Source: Parachlorella kessleri
Lineage: Eukaryota; Chlorophyta; Trebouxiophyceae; Chlorellales; Chlorellaceae
Reading direction: 5' to 3'
NCBI GenBank assembly: GCA_001598975.1
Contig: BBXU01003110.1
Location: forward strand, 1-18,320
Length of the DNA: 18,320 nucleotides
This document shows positions 1 through 10,100 of this stretch, piece after piece. Both the position numbers and the translations under genes were made by a program. Below the pieces are notes generated by a model. The model saw only the letters and a program-made list of their open reading frames with translations, was not told where the DNA came from and ran no database searches. How positions within the stretch are numbered: the stretch's first letter is position 1; each line of letters starts with the position of its first letter.

Positions 1-2909
1 AGATAGAGAAGGTGGGCGCCGCCTACGAGGATGCCCAGGCACAGAACGCGCGGCTGCTGGCGGCGCTGGGGCAGCGGGAGGAGGACCAGGCACGCCTACT
101 GGCAGAGTCGGCGGCAGCAGCGCAGGTGGGCCAGGTTGCCGGGCTGGGTAGCAGCGTGGTGTGGGTGGCTGCAGGGCCCTGCCTGGCTGCATGCCGTACC
201 AAGCCCCTTGCGGCGGGAACGGGGACGTGTTGGTTGTGCTGTGCATAACAGAAGCTTGCATGCCTATGACTAAGGCGCGTGCAGGGCAAGGGCCGTCTTG
301 AAAGTGCAGGGGGTGCTGTGGAAGTGGAGAGCGCATGGCCTTGGTGGCCCAACATGTGCATGTGAAGAATGGCATGCCTGTGGGCATGCTGGAGCGCACG
401 TTCCTGGAGAAGCGAGTATTGCTACCTGCTGCTGCTGTGTGCGCTTTGCGTAGCATGGTCCTTATGAGCCGTCATGAACGAGAGATGGCCTCATGCAGGA
501 GCGCACCTCGTTGAAAGAGGAACGGGACGCTGCGTTCAAGGCCGCCGCGCGCGCCGAGGATGACCTGGTGCTTGCTAAGCGCCGCATCGCTGAGCTGGAG
601 GCGGGAACGCAGGTGTGAGCCGGGCAGGCCTATACAAGTTAGCACAGCTGCGAGCCAAGGCAAAATGCCCTGCAGCGTGGCCTGGTCTGGTCTGCCTGGC
701 TGCTGACTACCTCAGCTACAGTTTGAAGTAATGCTGCGCTGTGCTGTGCACTGCTTTAAGGATCCTTCCATATGGGCAGGATGTCGTCAAGGCAGACTTC
801 CCTGTAAAGCTGCCTTTCCTTCCTTGCATGTCTGCTCTACGGTACTTCCTGTCTTTTCAGGATGAGTCATGACTGCCGTGCTGTGCTGTGCATGCCCTCC
901 TGGATGTGTCTGGCGCTGGGCAAGGGGCAAGGCACAGCCCCGCATGGTGGTATGATCCCTCAGATGGTGTATCCGTGCTGTGCTGTGCTGTGCATGCCCT
1001 CCTGCATGTGCCGCGCGCTGGTCAAGGCAGAGCCCCGCGGCATGGTAGTACAATCCCCTGGATGATGTGTCCATGCTGTGCTGTGCTGTGCTTTGCAGGC
1101 CCTCCTGGACGAGCTGAACGCCGTCAAGGCAGATTTCCGCGGCATGGCGGCGCGGTGTGAGGCTGCCATCAAGGACCTGCTGGAGCGGGAGGCCCTACTG
1201 GGTGCTTTGAAGGTGAGTCACGCCGCTTCTGCTGTTAGCATGGGTGGCAGGTAGTGGGAACATGGAGTGAGAGTTGAGCTGTACGCACAGGTCTGGGTGC
1301 AGAATGTGCTCGAGTTCTCTTGCCTGAGTTCTGAGCCAGTACTTCTCTCCCATAGGTAAGTTAAGTCCACTGGAGGAGTAGATGCGGCTATCTCGCTATG
1401 CAAGTGGGTTCTCAAAGACTTCATTTAGGGGCTGATGGTGGTGATGGCTGCCCATGAGAGTCGTTCATGGCATGTGGTTCCACTGGATCATCCACTGGAT
1501 GCTGGTGTGTCGCTGAGTTTTGGGCCCGCCCTTGCTGGCTCAGGCGCGGCTGTGGCAGGTTGACATGGAGGCTGGTTATGGCTTGTATGGAAGCCTGGGT
1601 GCTCTAAGGTGTCACAAAGTCGTCCTGTGTGATGCCTCGCAGTAGCTGTGCGCACCAGGGGGGTGTGGGAGCTACTGCTCTGCCTTGAAGCATTTGCCGC
1701 CAGCGTTCCTAAGGCATGATTTATTGATTTTTTCGTGCAAGCGCCTGGCTGGTCTGAAGGTTGCAGGCCCGGGGGGGAGCTTGAGGGCTTTGTGAAGGAG
1801 ACAGGGCACCGCCGCACCTAACCTGAACAGATTATGTGAACACTGCTGCTGTTGTGTGTCTGGGTGGCGCAGGGTGACATGGAGGCTGCAGCGCGCGATG
1901 CCGCCCAGCGTGCAGCAGAGCGCGACGCAGCGCACGAGGAGAAGGCGCGGGAGCGGCAGCGGGCAGAGCGCCTGCAGGAGCAGCTGGAGGTGGGTGGGCC
2001 CAATTGGCTTGTTGTGGAGGTGGCACCCGACTAGAGTGCGGTTAACGGAGCCACAGTTCAACCATTGTTGCTGGGGGAAGCAGTGGCAATGGAGGTGCCG
2101 CCCTGGACCTGTACACGTAGCCGCGACCATGTTGGCCTGGCGATGCAAGCATGTAGTACAGAGGAGGAGCGGCCATGGAGGGTGTGCAAGTGTTCTGGGC
2201 GATGCAATTATTAGTAACAAGAGACTTGCAGGCCACATGGCGCGGTGTGCCATGCCACCTGGCACACCGCCGGGGTTAGTGTAGGCCCCAGACATCGCGC
2301 CTCTCTGGGATTCGCGGTTCGTGGGTTTTGGCTTACGTATTGTTAGCACCCCAGCCTCCTGCGGCGGTTTTGACCTCTCGCAGGAGGCGCAGGCGCGGCT
2401 GGAGCGCGCCCGGCGCTCCGAGGTGCCCGCGGGTGCCGCCGAGCGCGAGCTCCAGGCTGAGTGCGACGCGCTGCGCAAGCTGATCAACTGCAACGTCTGC
2501 CACCAGCGCCAGGTGCGGGGCTTGGGGGTGCTCATGTTGGTCTTGAGCGGAGGCCAAGGGGGGCTGGTGTGTTTGCATGGACGGGCGGCTAGATGGTGGC
2601 CTGGGGACAGACATTGTGGTAACATGATCCTCTTCCTTTCACTGCTCATCCCGTAATGTGCTGTGCCGTCAGATAGACGGGGTGACCATCAAGTGCTAGC
2701 ACTTGTGTGGCAGCTAGTGCTTGGCAGCGGTGTAGACATGCAACCCTGCTGCTGCGCTGTGCCTGCAGAAAGATGTCGTGATCACCAAGTGCTGGCATAT
2801 GTTTTGCAACGAATGCATCCGTCGCAACCTGGAGACTCGCCACCGCAAGTGCCCCGGCTGCGGCACACCCTTTGGCCAGGGCGATGTCAAACAATTCTTC
2901 TGGACCTAG
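1..2909 (+). CDS. BRE1: BRE1/HUB-type E3 ubiquitin ligase for histone H2B, C-terminal part (5' end outside window)
   Basis: Six exons can be read: 3-125 (5' limit uncertain), 499-612, 1099-1212, 1873-1989, 2384-2512 and 2769-2909 (stop TAG at 2907). All junctions are phase 0 with GT-AG borders. Exons 1-5 give an Ala/Glu/Arg/Gln-rich heptad-like coiled coil. The end of exon 5 and exon 6 form a C3HC4 RING: CNVC, then CWH, FCNEC and CPGC, closing with a GDVK-containing tail just before the stop. A long coiled coil followed by a RING at the extreme C-terminus, with that tail, is the BRE1/RNF20/HUB1-HUB2 architecture. Known role of the family: with an E2 such as RAD6/UBC2 it monoubiquitinates histone H2B in the nucleus during transcription. 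The RING is split by intron 5 between its first and second zinc-ligand groups. Exons 2 and 3 are both exactly 114 bp and exon 4 is 117 bp. Introns 1, 2, 3 and 5 hold decayed copies of the next exon (separate entries). The N-terminal part lies before the window. Confidence 0.92.
860..1160 (+). repeat. Tandem array of about 102 bp units spanning BRE1 intron 2 and the start of exon 3
   Basis: Three units can be aligned on GCCCTCCT at 894, 996 and 1099, giving periods of 102 and 103 bp. Each begins with a GCTGTGCTGTG microsatellite-like stretch. The last unit is the real acceptor and start of exon 3. In the two upstream units the acceptor TTTGCAG|G is replaced by TGTGCATG, so the AG is lost. GTCAAGGCAGA at 1021 matches exon 3 at 1123, and both are followed by CCGCGGCATGG. 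A more degraded piece near 783-800 (GTCAAGGCAGACTTCC) looks like a fourth copy. The period and shared ends are seen directly; that the copies derive from the exon is inference. Confidence 0.85.
2659..2720 (+). pseudogene. Decayed duplicate of BRE1 exon 6 start (RING second half) inside intron 5
   Basis: This stretch aligns without gaps to 2755-2816, the end of intron 5 plus the start of exon 6, with 45 of 62 bases identical and an offset of 96 bp. Read in the exon frame it still shows a Lys-Cys, then a stop where the real exon has Trp, then His and a Cys two residues later, so the RING zinc-ligand spacing can be recognised. The Trp codon TGG has become TAG and a second TAG follows. An AG is kept at 2671-2672 at the equivalent of the real acceptor. 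It is best read as a fossil of a tandem duplication across the 3' splice site. Its use would truncate the RING. Confidence 0.85.
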
Positions 2910-2975
2910 TGTCCCTGCAAGTAGCCGGGGTTTTACTAGGAGAGATTGCGGGCAAGCGGGCGCTAAGCATCCCCT

Positions 2976-2980
2976 TGTAA
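2976..2980 (+). terminator. TGTAA polyadenylation signal of BRE1
   Basis: TGTAA lies about 67 bp after the BRE1 stop codon. This pentamer is the main poly(A) signal in chlorophyte green algae. The placement fits, but no cleavage site can be seen from sequence alone. Confidence 0.6.
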
Positions 2981-3870
2981 GCTTTGTGTGACCCCAGTAG
3001 TCCAACACAGATCCTGTCAGGAGAATACATTGCATGCAGCCCTTGCAGACATTTTATAGAATGCAGCTCGTGCCACCATCAACAAGGAGTCAGGCATGAT
3101 TACCCTAGGTTGCGTCACAGATCTTGTTGGAGGTGCTGATGTTGCCACTGGTAGGCAGAGGCTGTGTACCCAGCCACTAGTTTAGCGTAGGATGGACACA
3201 CCTTTGCAGGATGGTCAGAGGCTGCAAACTTGGGCTCACGGCCGGTTGTAGGTATTTGCTGTAGGTAGGTGGTTGTGTCGTTGTGAATCTCTAAGCACGA
3301 TCACCCTTTGAAAGCAAGGATATGAGCCGACTGATCCCTGGGAGCGCAACTGAGGAACTTACGTTGTCCCCTTGCAGATACCAGGCGATGGCTGGCGTGG
3401 AATTTACACTCTGTACAGGACAGTCCACCGGAATAACCAGGAGGTGTCGTATCTACAACTCCCCCATGCGTCTGTCGCTGATCAGCATGCTGAAGCATCT
3501 AGCCCGTCAGAGCCTTGGGCGTCAGCACTGCAGCCTAGAGTCGTTGCAACGCGTTGCTGGACAGGCGCTGCTGCAAGCCTTGCCGAACATGGACACATGG
3601 TTACGCGAGCCGGAAATTTGAACAGGCATCGACCCCCAGCCCATGGATTTCCTTGCCAGGAACGAGCGGGCGGCCACATGTCGCCGGCGCGCGCACCGCA
3701 GCATGCACGTCATCAATTTGGGACCACTTGTTCGGCCTAGTCGCATTGGTGGATGGTAGGTTGCCCTGCCCTGCATAAAACCGTCCAACTGCACCATTTC
3801 CGATAGTAATTCCTCCAATCCCCATTGCCCAGCCCTCAGGCCTTCCACGAGCTGGCACCACTCCGACGCA
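2981..3870 (+). promoter_or_regulatory. BRE1-PSBS intergenic region with probable PSBS promoter
   Basis: No convincing gene was found across this 890 bp. The short open frames at 3322-3740 have no recognisable domain and overlap on both strands. Close to PSBS there is a TATA-like ATAAAA at 3775-3780, about 90 bp before the ATG. A CCAAT box lies at 3815-3819, an inverted CCAAT at 3745-3749, and an ACGTCA bZIP-type core at 3707-3712. In Chlamydomonas, PSBS is induced by high light and UV-B through CONSTANS/NF-Y (CCAAT) and HY5-type bZIP factors. The elements therefore make sense here, but such short motifs also occur by chance and their use is inferred. Confidence 0.4.
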
Positions 3871-5915
3871 ATGGCTAGCCGCATCCTCCTCACCCAGCGC
3901 AGCGCTCTGGTGGGCTCTCGCCTGGCGACTGCTCGCGTGGCGTCCTCCAGCACTGCTCGGCTCCTTGCCGTGCGTGTGAACTCTATTTTCAGCGGCGCTG
4001 CTGCCAAGGTGAGATCGCGGTGGGCTGATGGTATCTGGCAGGTTGGTGGGAGGTTTGATCATCGAGCTCTGCGACCTCTCACGGCTTGAACGTTACCTTC
4101 TGTGTCCCTTATTGCCAACACCGCTTATGTCGAACCGCCATGCTCACGGTATGGCTAGGGATGAGTATTGCCCCGGGCACATGGCTGTGTTGGCGAAAGG
4201 ACCTATCAAGTAAGGCTGCCATCACTAACTCATAAGAGGTTGCGTGTGCAGAAAACGGCGAAGGAGCCGACCAAGAAGGAGCTGGTGGCTGGCAAGGACA
4301 TCAAGGCAACCCAGTTCAAGGTTGGCCTGTCCTCCAAGAAGCCCATTACCACCGTCACCCTCGGCTTCACCAAGGTGAGGCGTTTGGGACGTAGCTGTGT
4401 GGTTGTAGTACCAGTTGTAGCAATACCATGTTGTCCTGTGCTATTAATATGGACACAGCTTCTGTCCTTGCCATCACTCTCCAACGCTGTGCGCCGATCA
4501 ACGTGGACTTGTTAAGTTAGGACATAATGAATCAGAACCAGGTGAGTTGGGGGAGCAGTTGCGCAACTTCGCAGGAACCTACCACTAAGTATCACTGTCC
4601 TGTCGCTGCTGCAGAGCAACGAGCTGTTTGTGGGCCGCATGGCCATGCTCGGCTTTGCCGCCTCCCTGATTGGTGAGATCCTGACCGGTCAGGGCCCCAT
4701 TGCCCAGCTGGGCTATGAGGTTGGCGTCCAGAACATCCTGGAGCTGGATGAGCTCATCCTCTTCCTGTGAGTAGCCATGCGCATCTCATGAGCACCTGAG
4801 TCGTATTGCTGATTGCACGCTGCGGCACGGCGCTTAGCATTGCCTGGTGGGGAGAATTTTTTGTGTTGCTGTACTGCGGACGGACAGGCGCGTGCCTTGC
4901 CTGCCTTCATGTGTTGACACAGCCCAGTAGACAAAATGCATGCCCGACTTCTGCTGCGCTGACGTTTGCATACTGCCTCTTGTGTCGTTACGAGTGGGGC
5001 ACACTTCCTCCTGAACACTTCCTTTACATGCCTTGCTTTGCAGGATCGGCTTCAACCTGATTGCCGCCCTGCTGCCCACCAAGGGCCGCTTTGTGCCCGA
5101 TGAGGAGGAGCTGACCCCCAGGCCCAAGGGCCCCCTGCAGGACCCCAAGATCAGCCTGGCCACCCCCCTCAAGTTCCTGGGTGTGCGCCGCTTTGGCTTC
5201 ACCAAGGAGAATGGTGAGTGCTTGAGCTTGAGACAGTTTACCTTGCCTGGCCGGTAGATCATCTGTGCAACAATGCTACATCATCATCACCGCAATTAAA
5301 TTCATCACCCCATCTCATACTATGTGACGCGCCTGCTACCCCTGTACTGCATGTGCTGCTGCTGGGCAGAGTGACAGGAATGACCGTTCCCAAGCAAAGG
5401 CTGACATGTGTTGTCCACCCCTCTCCCCTCCTGCAGAGCTGTTTGTTGGGCGCATGGCACAGCTGGGCTTTGCTGCCTCCCTTGTCGGCGAGGCCTTCAC
5501 CGGCAAGGGTGCCCTAGCACAGTTTGGCCTGGAGACTGGCATCCCCCTGAACGAGACTGAGCCTCTGCTGCTGTTCTTCATTGCCTTCACTTTCCTGGCC
5601 GCCATCAACCCTGGCTCGGGTAAGTCGTGTCCTAACAAGGGACAGGGTGGATATATGCACCTTTATTAGGGGTCTTTGTTATCGTCTGAGCTGGTTTCTC
5701 TGTTACTGTCGTTGCCTAAGAGTAAGTGACTCTCTTTCCCATGTATATGCCAGATACTTGTTTGGTGAGACAACACAGCCAACTATGTGCCTGAATATGA
5801 TCTCCAGTGGCAAGGCCAAATAGCAAAACAGTGAATAAATACTGTATGCATGGATATGTGACTAATGCTGGTGTGTTGTATTTATGCAGGCAAGTTCATT
5901 GAGGAGGATGCATAA
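3871..5915 (+). CDS. PSBS: Photosystem II 22 kDa protein PsbS, complete, six exons
   Basis: Exons are 3871-4008, 4252-4374, 4615-4766, 5044-5213, 5437-5619 and 5890-5915 (stop TAA at 5913), giving 263 aa, close to the plant precursor length. The start ATG sits in GCAATGGCT and opens a Ser/Ala/Arg-rich plastid transit peptide of roughly 45 residues or more. Two homologous halves follow, each beginning ELFVGRMA (residues 90-97 and 195-202). Each has two membrane helices: about 91-110 and 132-149, then 196-215 and 237-252. The tail is NPGSGKF plus an acidic end. PsbS is a four-helix thylakoid protein that senses low lumen pH and triggers energy-dependent non-photochemical quenching. Acidic residues of the lumenal loops are kept: E122 and E133 in half one, E227 and E236 in half two. 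E122 and E227 match, by position and spacing, the paired pH-sensing glutamates of plant PsbS (my alignment). The first loop departs from the usual ETGIP motif (EVGVQ here), while the second keeps it. Intron 1 holds a weak echo of exon 2. Confidence 0.97.
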
Positions 5916-5972
5916 ACACCCTGGACTAGTAGCCAACCTTGAACACAGGCCTTGTCACCCTAGGACAAGGAC

Positions 5973-6035
5973 TGTAAGAAGTGGACGGATGAAAATGGCA
6001 TGAACCTTGCAGGAATGATGCCTCTCCGCATGTAA
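5973..6035 (+). terminator. Candidate TGTAA polyadenylation signals of PSBS
   Basis: TGTAA occurs at 5973-5977 and again at 6031-6035, which is 58 and 116 bp after the stop codon. Either could be the chlorophyte poly(A) signal; the spacing does not decide between them. Confidence 0.5.
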
Positions 6036-7116
6036 GAATCTGTGCTGCCAAGTGTACACCCTTCCAGGGAATTTGGTAGGAGATGAGTACGTTTAGTGAT
6101 GACTTGATGCTAGAACAATGCTTTCATTCAATTGAAATTTCGTTATGAGAGTGATGAGTTGCTGTTGCTGTTTCTGTCATTAGAGCTGTTCTGCTGCGCT
6201 TCTGTCTCTTTCGCAGACTGCTGCAAACTTGAGGATATTCATCCAAGCTGCACTGCCCCAAATTGTAGCGCAAAGGTGCTTTGTGCTTTCTCTTTGTTCA
6301 TGGCTGCTTACCGATTGGTACAGCTGGGTTTGAGATTGTGTAATCCAGAGCGAACTGTGCATGTCCTAAGGAAAGGAGGAGGAAAATCATAATTACTATT
6401 TGCCACAACCTGCATCTAGTGCACCTACATGCATGCAAGTCTCGGGGAGAGAAGGAATGGAATACTACTCGGTAAGACACATCTTGCATCCAGCCCTGTC
6501 AGGCCAGCTCAACTCCCACTGCCTGTTCACACTACCTGCCACCCATGCTATACCATATTACCGCAGCTGCCAGGGACCACGCTGCTATCTGACCCCTTCT
6601 TGATGAGAAATTACGTGTTAAATTGGTATATATGATACTGGCACACTCTGCATCCAGCCCTGTCAGTCCAGCTCAACACACTCCCTGTTCGCACTACCTG
6701 CCACCCATGCTAATATATGATTCATGCACTCCTCTCTCTTGAGGGTGTTCTCCATCACACCCTACTGGTAGGACAGGCAGTCAACTCTTGCCCTATCGAC
6801 TAGCAGGAAGCGTTTGCCAGCCTGGTCTTCACAAACTTGTACCATCTCCACCCACAAACCCGCCAGTTGTATATGCCACCCTAGGACAGCCGAATTGGAC
6901 AGTACCATAAGCACTAACTTCAGCAGGCAAACGGTGCAGGCAGCTGTCTGAACATGTCTGCGATACCTTTTGGATACCTTGGGCATCCAGTTTGAAAATG
7001 AATATCCAGACGGCCATCCTAAGTGCTTTCGTACCTACCTTCCACAAAAATATCGCACGTTTTTCAGTTCGTCTGCCTAGGTTGTTCAGTTTTCACAGCG
7101 GTGCTGATCAGTAGCA
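6036..7116 (+). other. Intergenic region between PSBS and the HMG-box-like gene
   Basis: No gene can be supported in this 1.1 kb. The short open frames (for example 6132-6392) have no recognisable domain, and base composition is AT-richer than in exons. The region holds one direct repeat pair, listed separately. The last few hundred bases should contain the promoter of the gene starting at 7117. An A/T-rich AAAAATAT lies near 7046, but I see no clear TATA box. Confidence 0.5.
6485..6722 (+). repeat. Direct repeat pair of about 75 bp, 164 bp apart
   Basis: TGCATCCAGCCCTGTCAG at 6485 recurs at 6649. Both copies continue through CCAGCTCAAC, a CTGTTC-CACTACCTG segment and CCACCCATGCTA, ending near 6560 and 6722. 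Identity is high with only scattered changes. There is no open frame or terminal inverted repeat, so this is a local non-coding duplication rather than an element with its own functions. Confidence 0.85.
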
Positions 7117-10100
7117 ATGTTTTCGGACAAGCCCAAAGTACACAACAAGAAGCTTACCACGTTCTACGGGAACCAGATTGCGAGGCCATATGTGGTTTTA
7201 AAGGAGGATGGCGAGGTTGATAAGGAGCGGGTGGGCCTGCCCAAGATCAATGATGCCCTGATAGGTAGGCAGCCGCGCTTTGTGGGTTGCTTGTCTCACC
7301 TGGACAGTCAGCCAATACCCGTTGCTGACCTGGTTCTATTCACCGACCAGCTTGCTGGTAGCTTTGTGCCCAGGCCTCCTCCGAACGACGTGCTATTGCA
7401 CAGGTCTCCATCACTTGTTCCGAAACTGGACACTCACATGAACCTGCTGTGTTGGTGCCGCCTGTCGCAGACTGGGCGTCTAAGGTGCCGTTCAAGCAGG
7501 GCGGCAACCTGGTGAAGCCCAGCAACTATGAAGGCGCTCAATGCCTTAAGCAGGCACGAACGGACTTCCAGATTTTCGTCACAGAGCGCTACACCGACAT
7601 CCTGGCTGCCAACCCAGGTCAGTCACGACTGAAGTGCGTGGTTGTCTTCACTGCTGGCTCCCTTTATGGATCAAATGATGCAGCAACACCAGAGTCGCAT
7701 CAGTTGTTCCAAATAATTAGCCAGCAGTGGTTGTTGCTGCACTGGCGACAGCCAGGTCTGCTGGAGTTATTACCTGCATTACTGCATGTTCACAGTAACA
7801 CCGGTTTGTGTGCGCTGCATTTCAAGCATTGCTGGATGCTAAAAGGCATGTACCAGTTGTAGGTGATGAGGGTGCTGGTGGGGCAGGATGCAGACGATGC
7901 TATTGGAGTGTGTGGGACATGGAAGAGCCCACACAGAATTGACTTTTGCCGCCCGCTGAGCGGCTCAAAAGTGCTTATGGGTTTGCAGGACTAGCAGATA
8001 CCGACGACCGCCGTACACTGCTGGCAGTTGCGTCGGCTTTCTGGCGAGACAGGCTGTCGCCAGAGGAGCGCAAAGAGTTCCGTGAGAAGGCCCAGGGTCA
8101 GTTGATGTTAGCGCTGCTGAGCCAACATTTAACCTAAAATATAAGCACAGGGTGTGGTGCAGTCTTACAAGTTGCAGCAGGGTTGGTGTCTGCTATGGTC
8201 TTGGCCCGTCATCAGGCAATGAGACACTGCAACATGTAGCGGGATGGCTGGGCCTAGGTGTGGATTTGCTAGCCTTACGTGGGCTAACCTGTCACGTCGC
8301 CATGCCACCCAGCTTAACCCCTGTTTTCCCATGCCGCTGCTGCAGCTGAAAAGCTGGAAGCGCAGGGAAGTTTGGCTGAGAAGGAGGCTGCCGACCCCAA
8401 GCTCAAGACATACCGTGAGAAGCTGCGTCGGTACAAGCGCAGCGTGGGGGGCATCCTCAGCGCAGCCAAGGCGCAGGCAGCGCCGCTGTGGCAGGTGCAG
8501 CGGCGGGCCAACAAGCAATACCGCAAACTGCAGGAGGCTGAGGCTGCAGAAGCGATTGATGCGGAGGAGGAAGGATCGGAGGAGGCAGAGCAAGTGCAGC
8601 CTGAGGTACCGACGGCTTTGTTGTATACCGCAGTGCGCATCAAGCACTGTAGCTGTGTGCTGGAAGGTCCCATGGTGTGCCATGTGTGGGAAGGACGGGG
8701 GAGCTTCCAGGAAGGGACGCGAGAGCGCAGGAAATTTGCTGGATATTCGGCATTGCGGTGCTGGGGTTGCCATGAGATGTGAGGGACCTCCCCAACCTGG
8801 GCTTCTTATGTATAGCGAGCATAGCACCTGACTATGCGAGCATCAGCATCTCATTGTGCAGCATCAGCATCAACCATGAGCTCCTGCTCTGCAGGCTAAG
8901 AAGAAGGCCATCACAAAGAAGGCGAGCACCAAAAAACGCAAGCAGGTGGAGGAAAGCGAGGCTGACAATGCCAGTGACCAAGAGCAGGAGGAGAAAGCTG
9001 CTGGCAGGGCAGCCAAGGGCAAGAAGGTGGGCTGCTTAGTGAGCAAGGAAGAGTCAACACAAGCATTCTTAAGCACATAGTTGCATATGGACTTTGCCCA
9101 GCCCTCTACTTGCTGGCTAGTGAGGGGGCAGCTTGCACCACATGACTCTAGTGCAGCCTTGCCATCTCCCGATGAAGGAAAGCTCCTAGGTTGGGCACAG
9201 CACGGCACAACAAACTAAGCACAAACAAAAACTTTGGGAGGGCCAGTTCCTATCCAAACACCAGCACAGCACACTTTGGCTTCTTTGTGTACAGGCTGTC
9301 GCTGCCAAGCCAGTGGGCGGCGCCAGTAGCAGCCGGCTGGTGTCAGCCCTCCAAAGCAAGACAGGCAAGGTGCCAAAGGCGGCCGCAGCCTCGACCAAGA
9401 GGGTAAGCCCAGCTTTACCCTTGTCTTTTGCTGCACCGGGGCTAGGCTATGTGACAGGAGGGACAAGTCGCTGCATGGCTGCCTGAGACTGTGCGTTTGA
9501 ACCATATGCGTACAGCTACCGGTCATCTGGAGCCTTGCACTCGCCGCGAGGTGCTCCTGCCTGCAGAGGGACTGTGCTGTGCAAGCCGCCCTCACCAGGA
9601 GGCTTGGTTTATCTGAGCGGCCTTATCAATAGAAGTGTGGAAAGGTGGAGGCTGAGGTAAAAATTTATTTCTGAATCCCCTTGTGCACAGGGGTATCAGA
9701 AAGTGGAGGACCATGAGGAGGAGCCCCAGCATGAGGAGGCAGAGAAGCCCTCCAACAAGCGGCAGCAGAGGCGGCAACAGGCAAGCAGTAACCGAGTGTG
9801 CAAGCGGCCCGGTGTTAAGCTAAGGATGCAGGACAGGGGAGTCCATGAGGGCTTTGTGAGCGCGTGCACAGCACCTGCATCCAAGCTCCCTAGACCACCA
9901 CTTTTGCTGGAGGCAAAGCACTTGTGCCTTTGTCCCCTTTGTGTTTTTTTATCAAGCTGTAAGCCTCTTGACAGTGATGTTGCAAAGCTGCCTGCAGGCA
10001 GACGAGGCTGAGGGGAGCGGGGCTGCGCAGCTGTCAAAGAAGCTGAGCAAGAAGAAAGGCAAGCTGGCAAACATTTCGTTGCTGTGTAATTTGAGCTTGA

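Noticed and set aside
862..1160. Cys/Gly/Pro-rich repeated peptide frames
   Set aside because: They are translations of the intronic tandem array, not a protein.
1672..2649. 325-codon open frame on the minus strand
   Set aside because: It lies antisense to BRE1 exons 4-5 and their introns, has no recognisable domain, and its composition reflects GC-rich antisense reading.
3322..3740. Possible small gene between BRE1 and PSBS
   Set aside because: Frames of about 100 codons overlap on both strands with no motif, and no splice structure extends them.
5349..5385. Echo of PSBS exon 5 in intron 4 (reads L-x-x-G-R)
   Set aside because: Only about half of 33 bases match; this is not above what eye-selected chance matches give.
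5801..5825. Echo of PSBS exon 6 in intron 5 (S-G-K then stop)
   Set aside because: The match is too short (about 6-8 bases) to support.
6132..6392. 86-codon frame with a hydrophobic start
   Set aside because: It lies in the PSBS 3' region, with low complexity and no family match I can recognise.
8165..8827. 220-codon minus-strand frame
   Set aside because: It is antisense to exon 4 and flanking introns of the HMG-box-like gene; no domain is seen.
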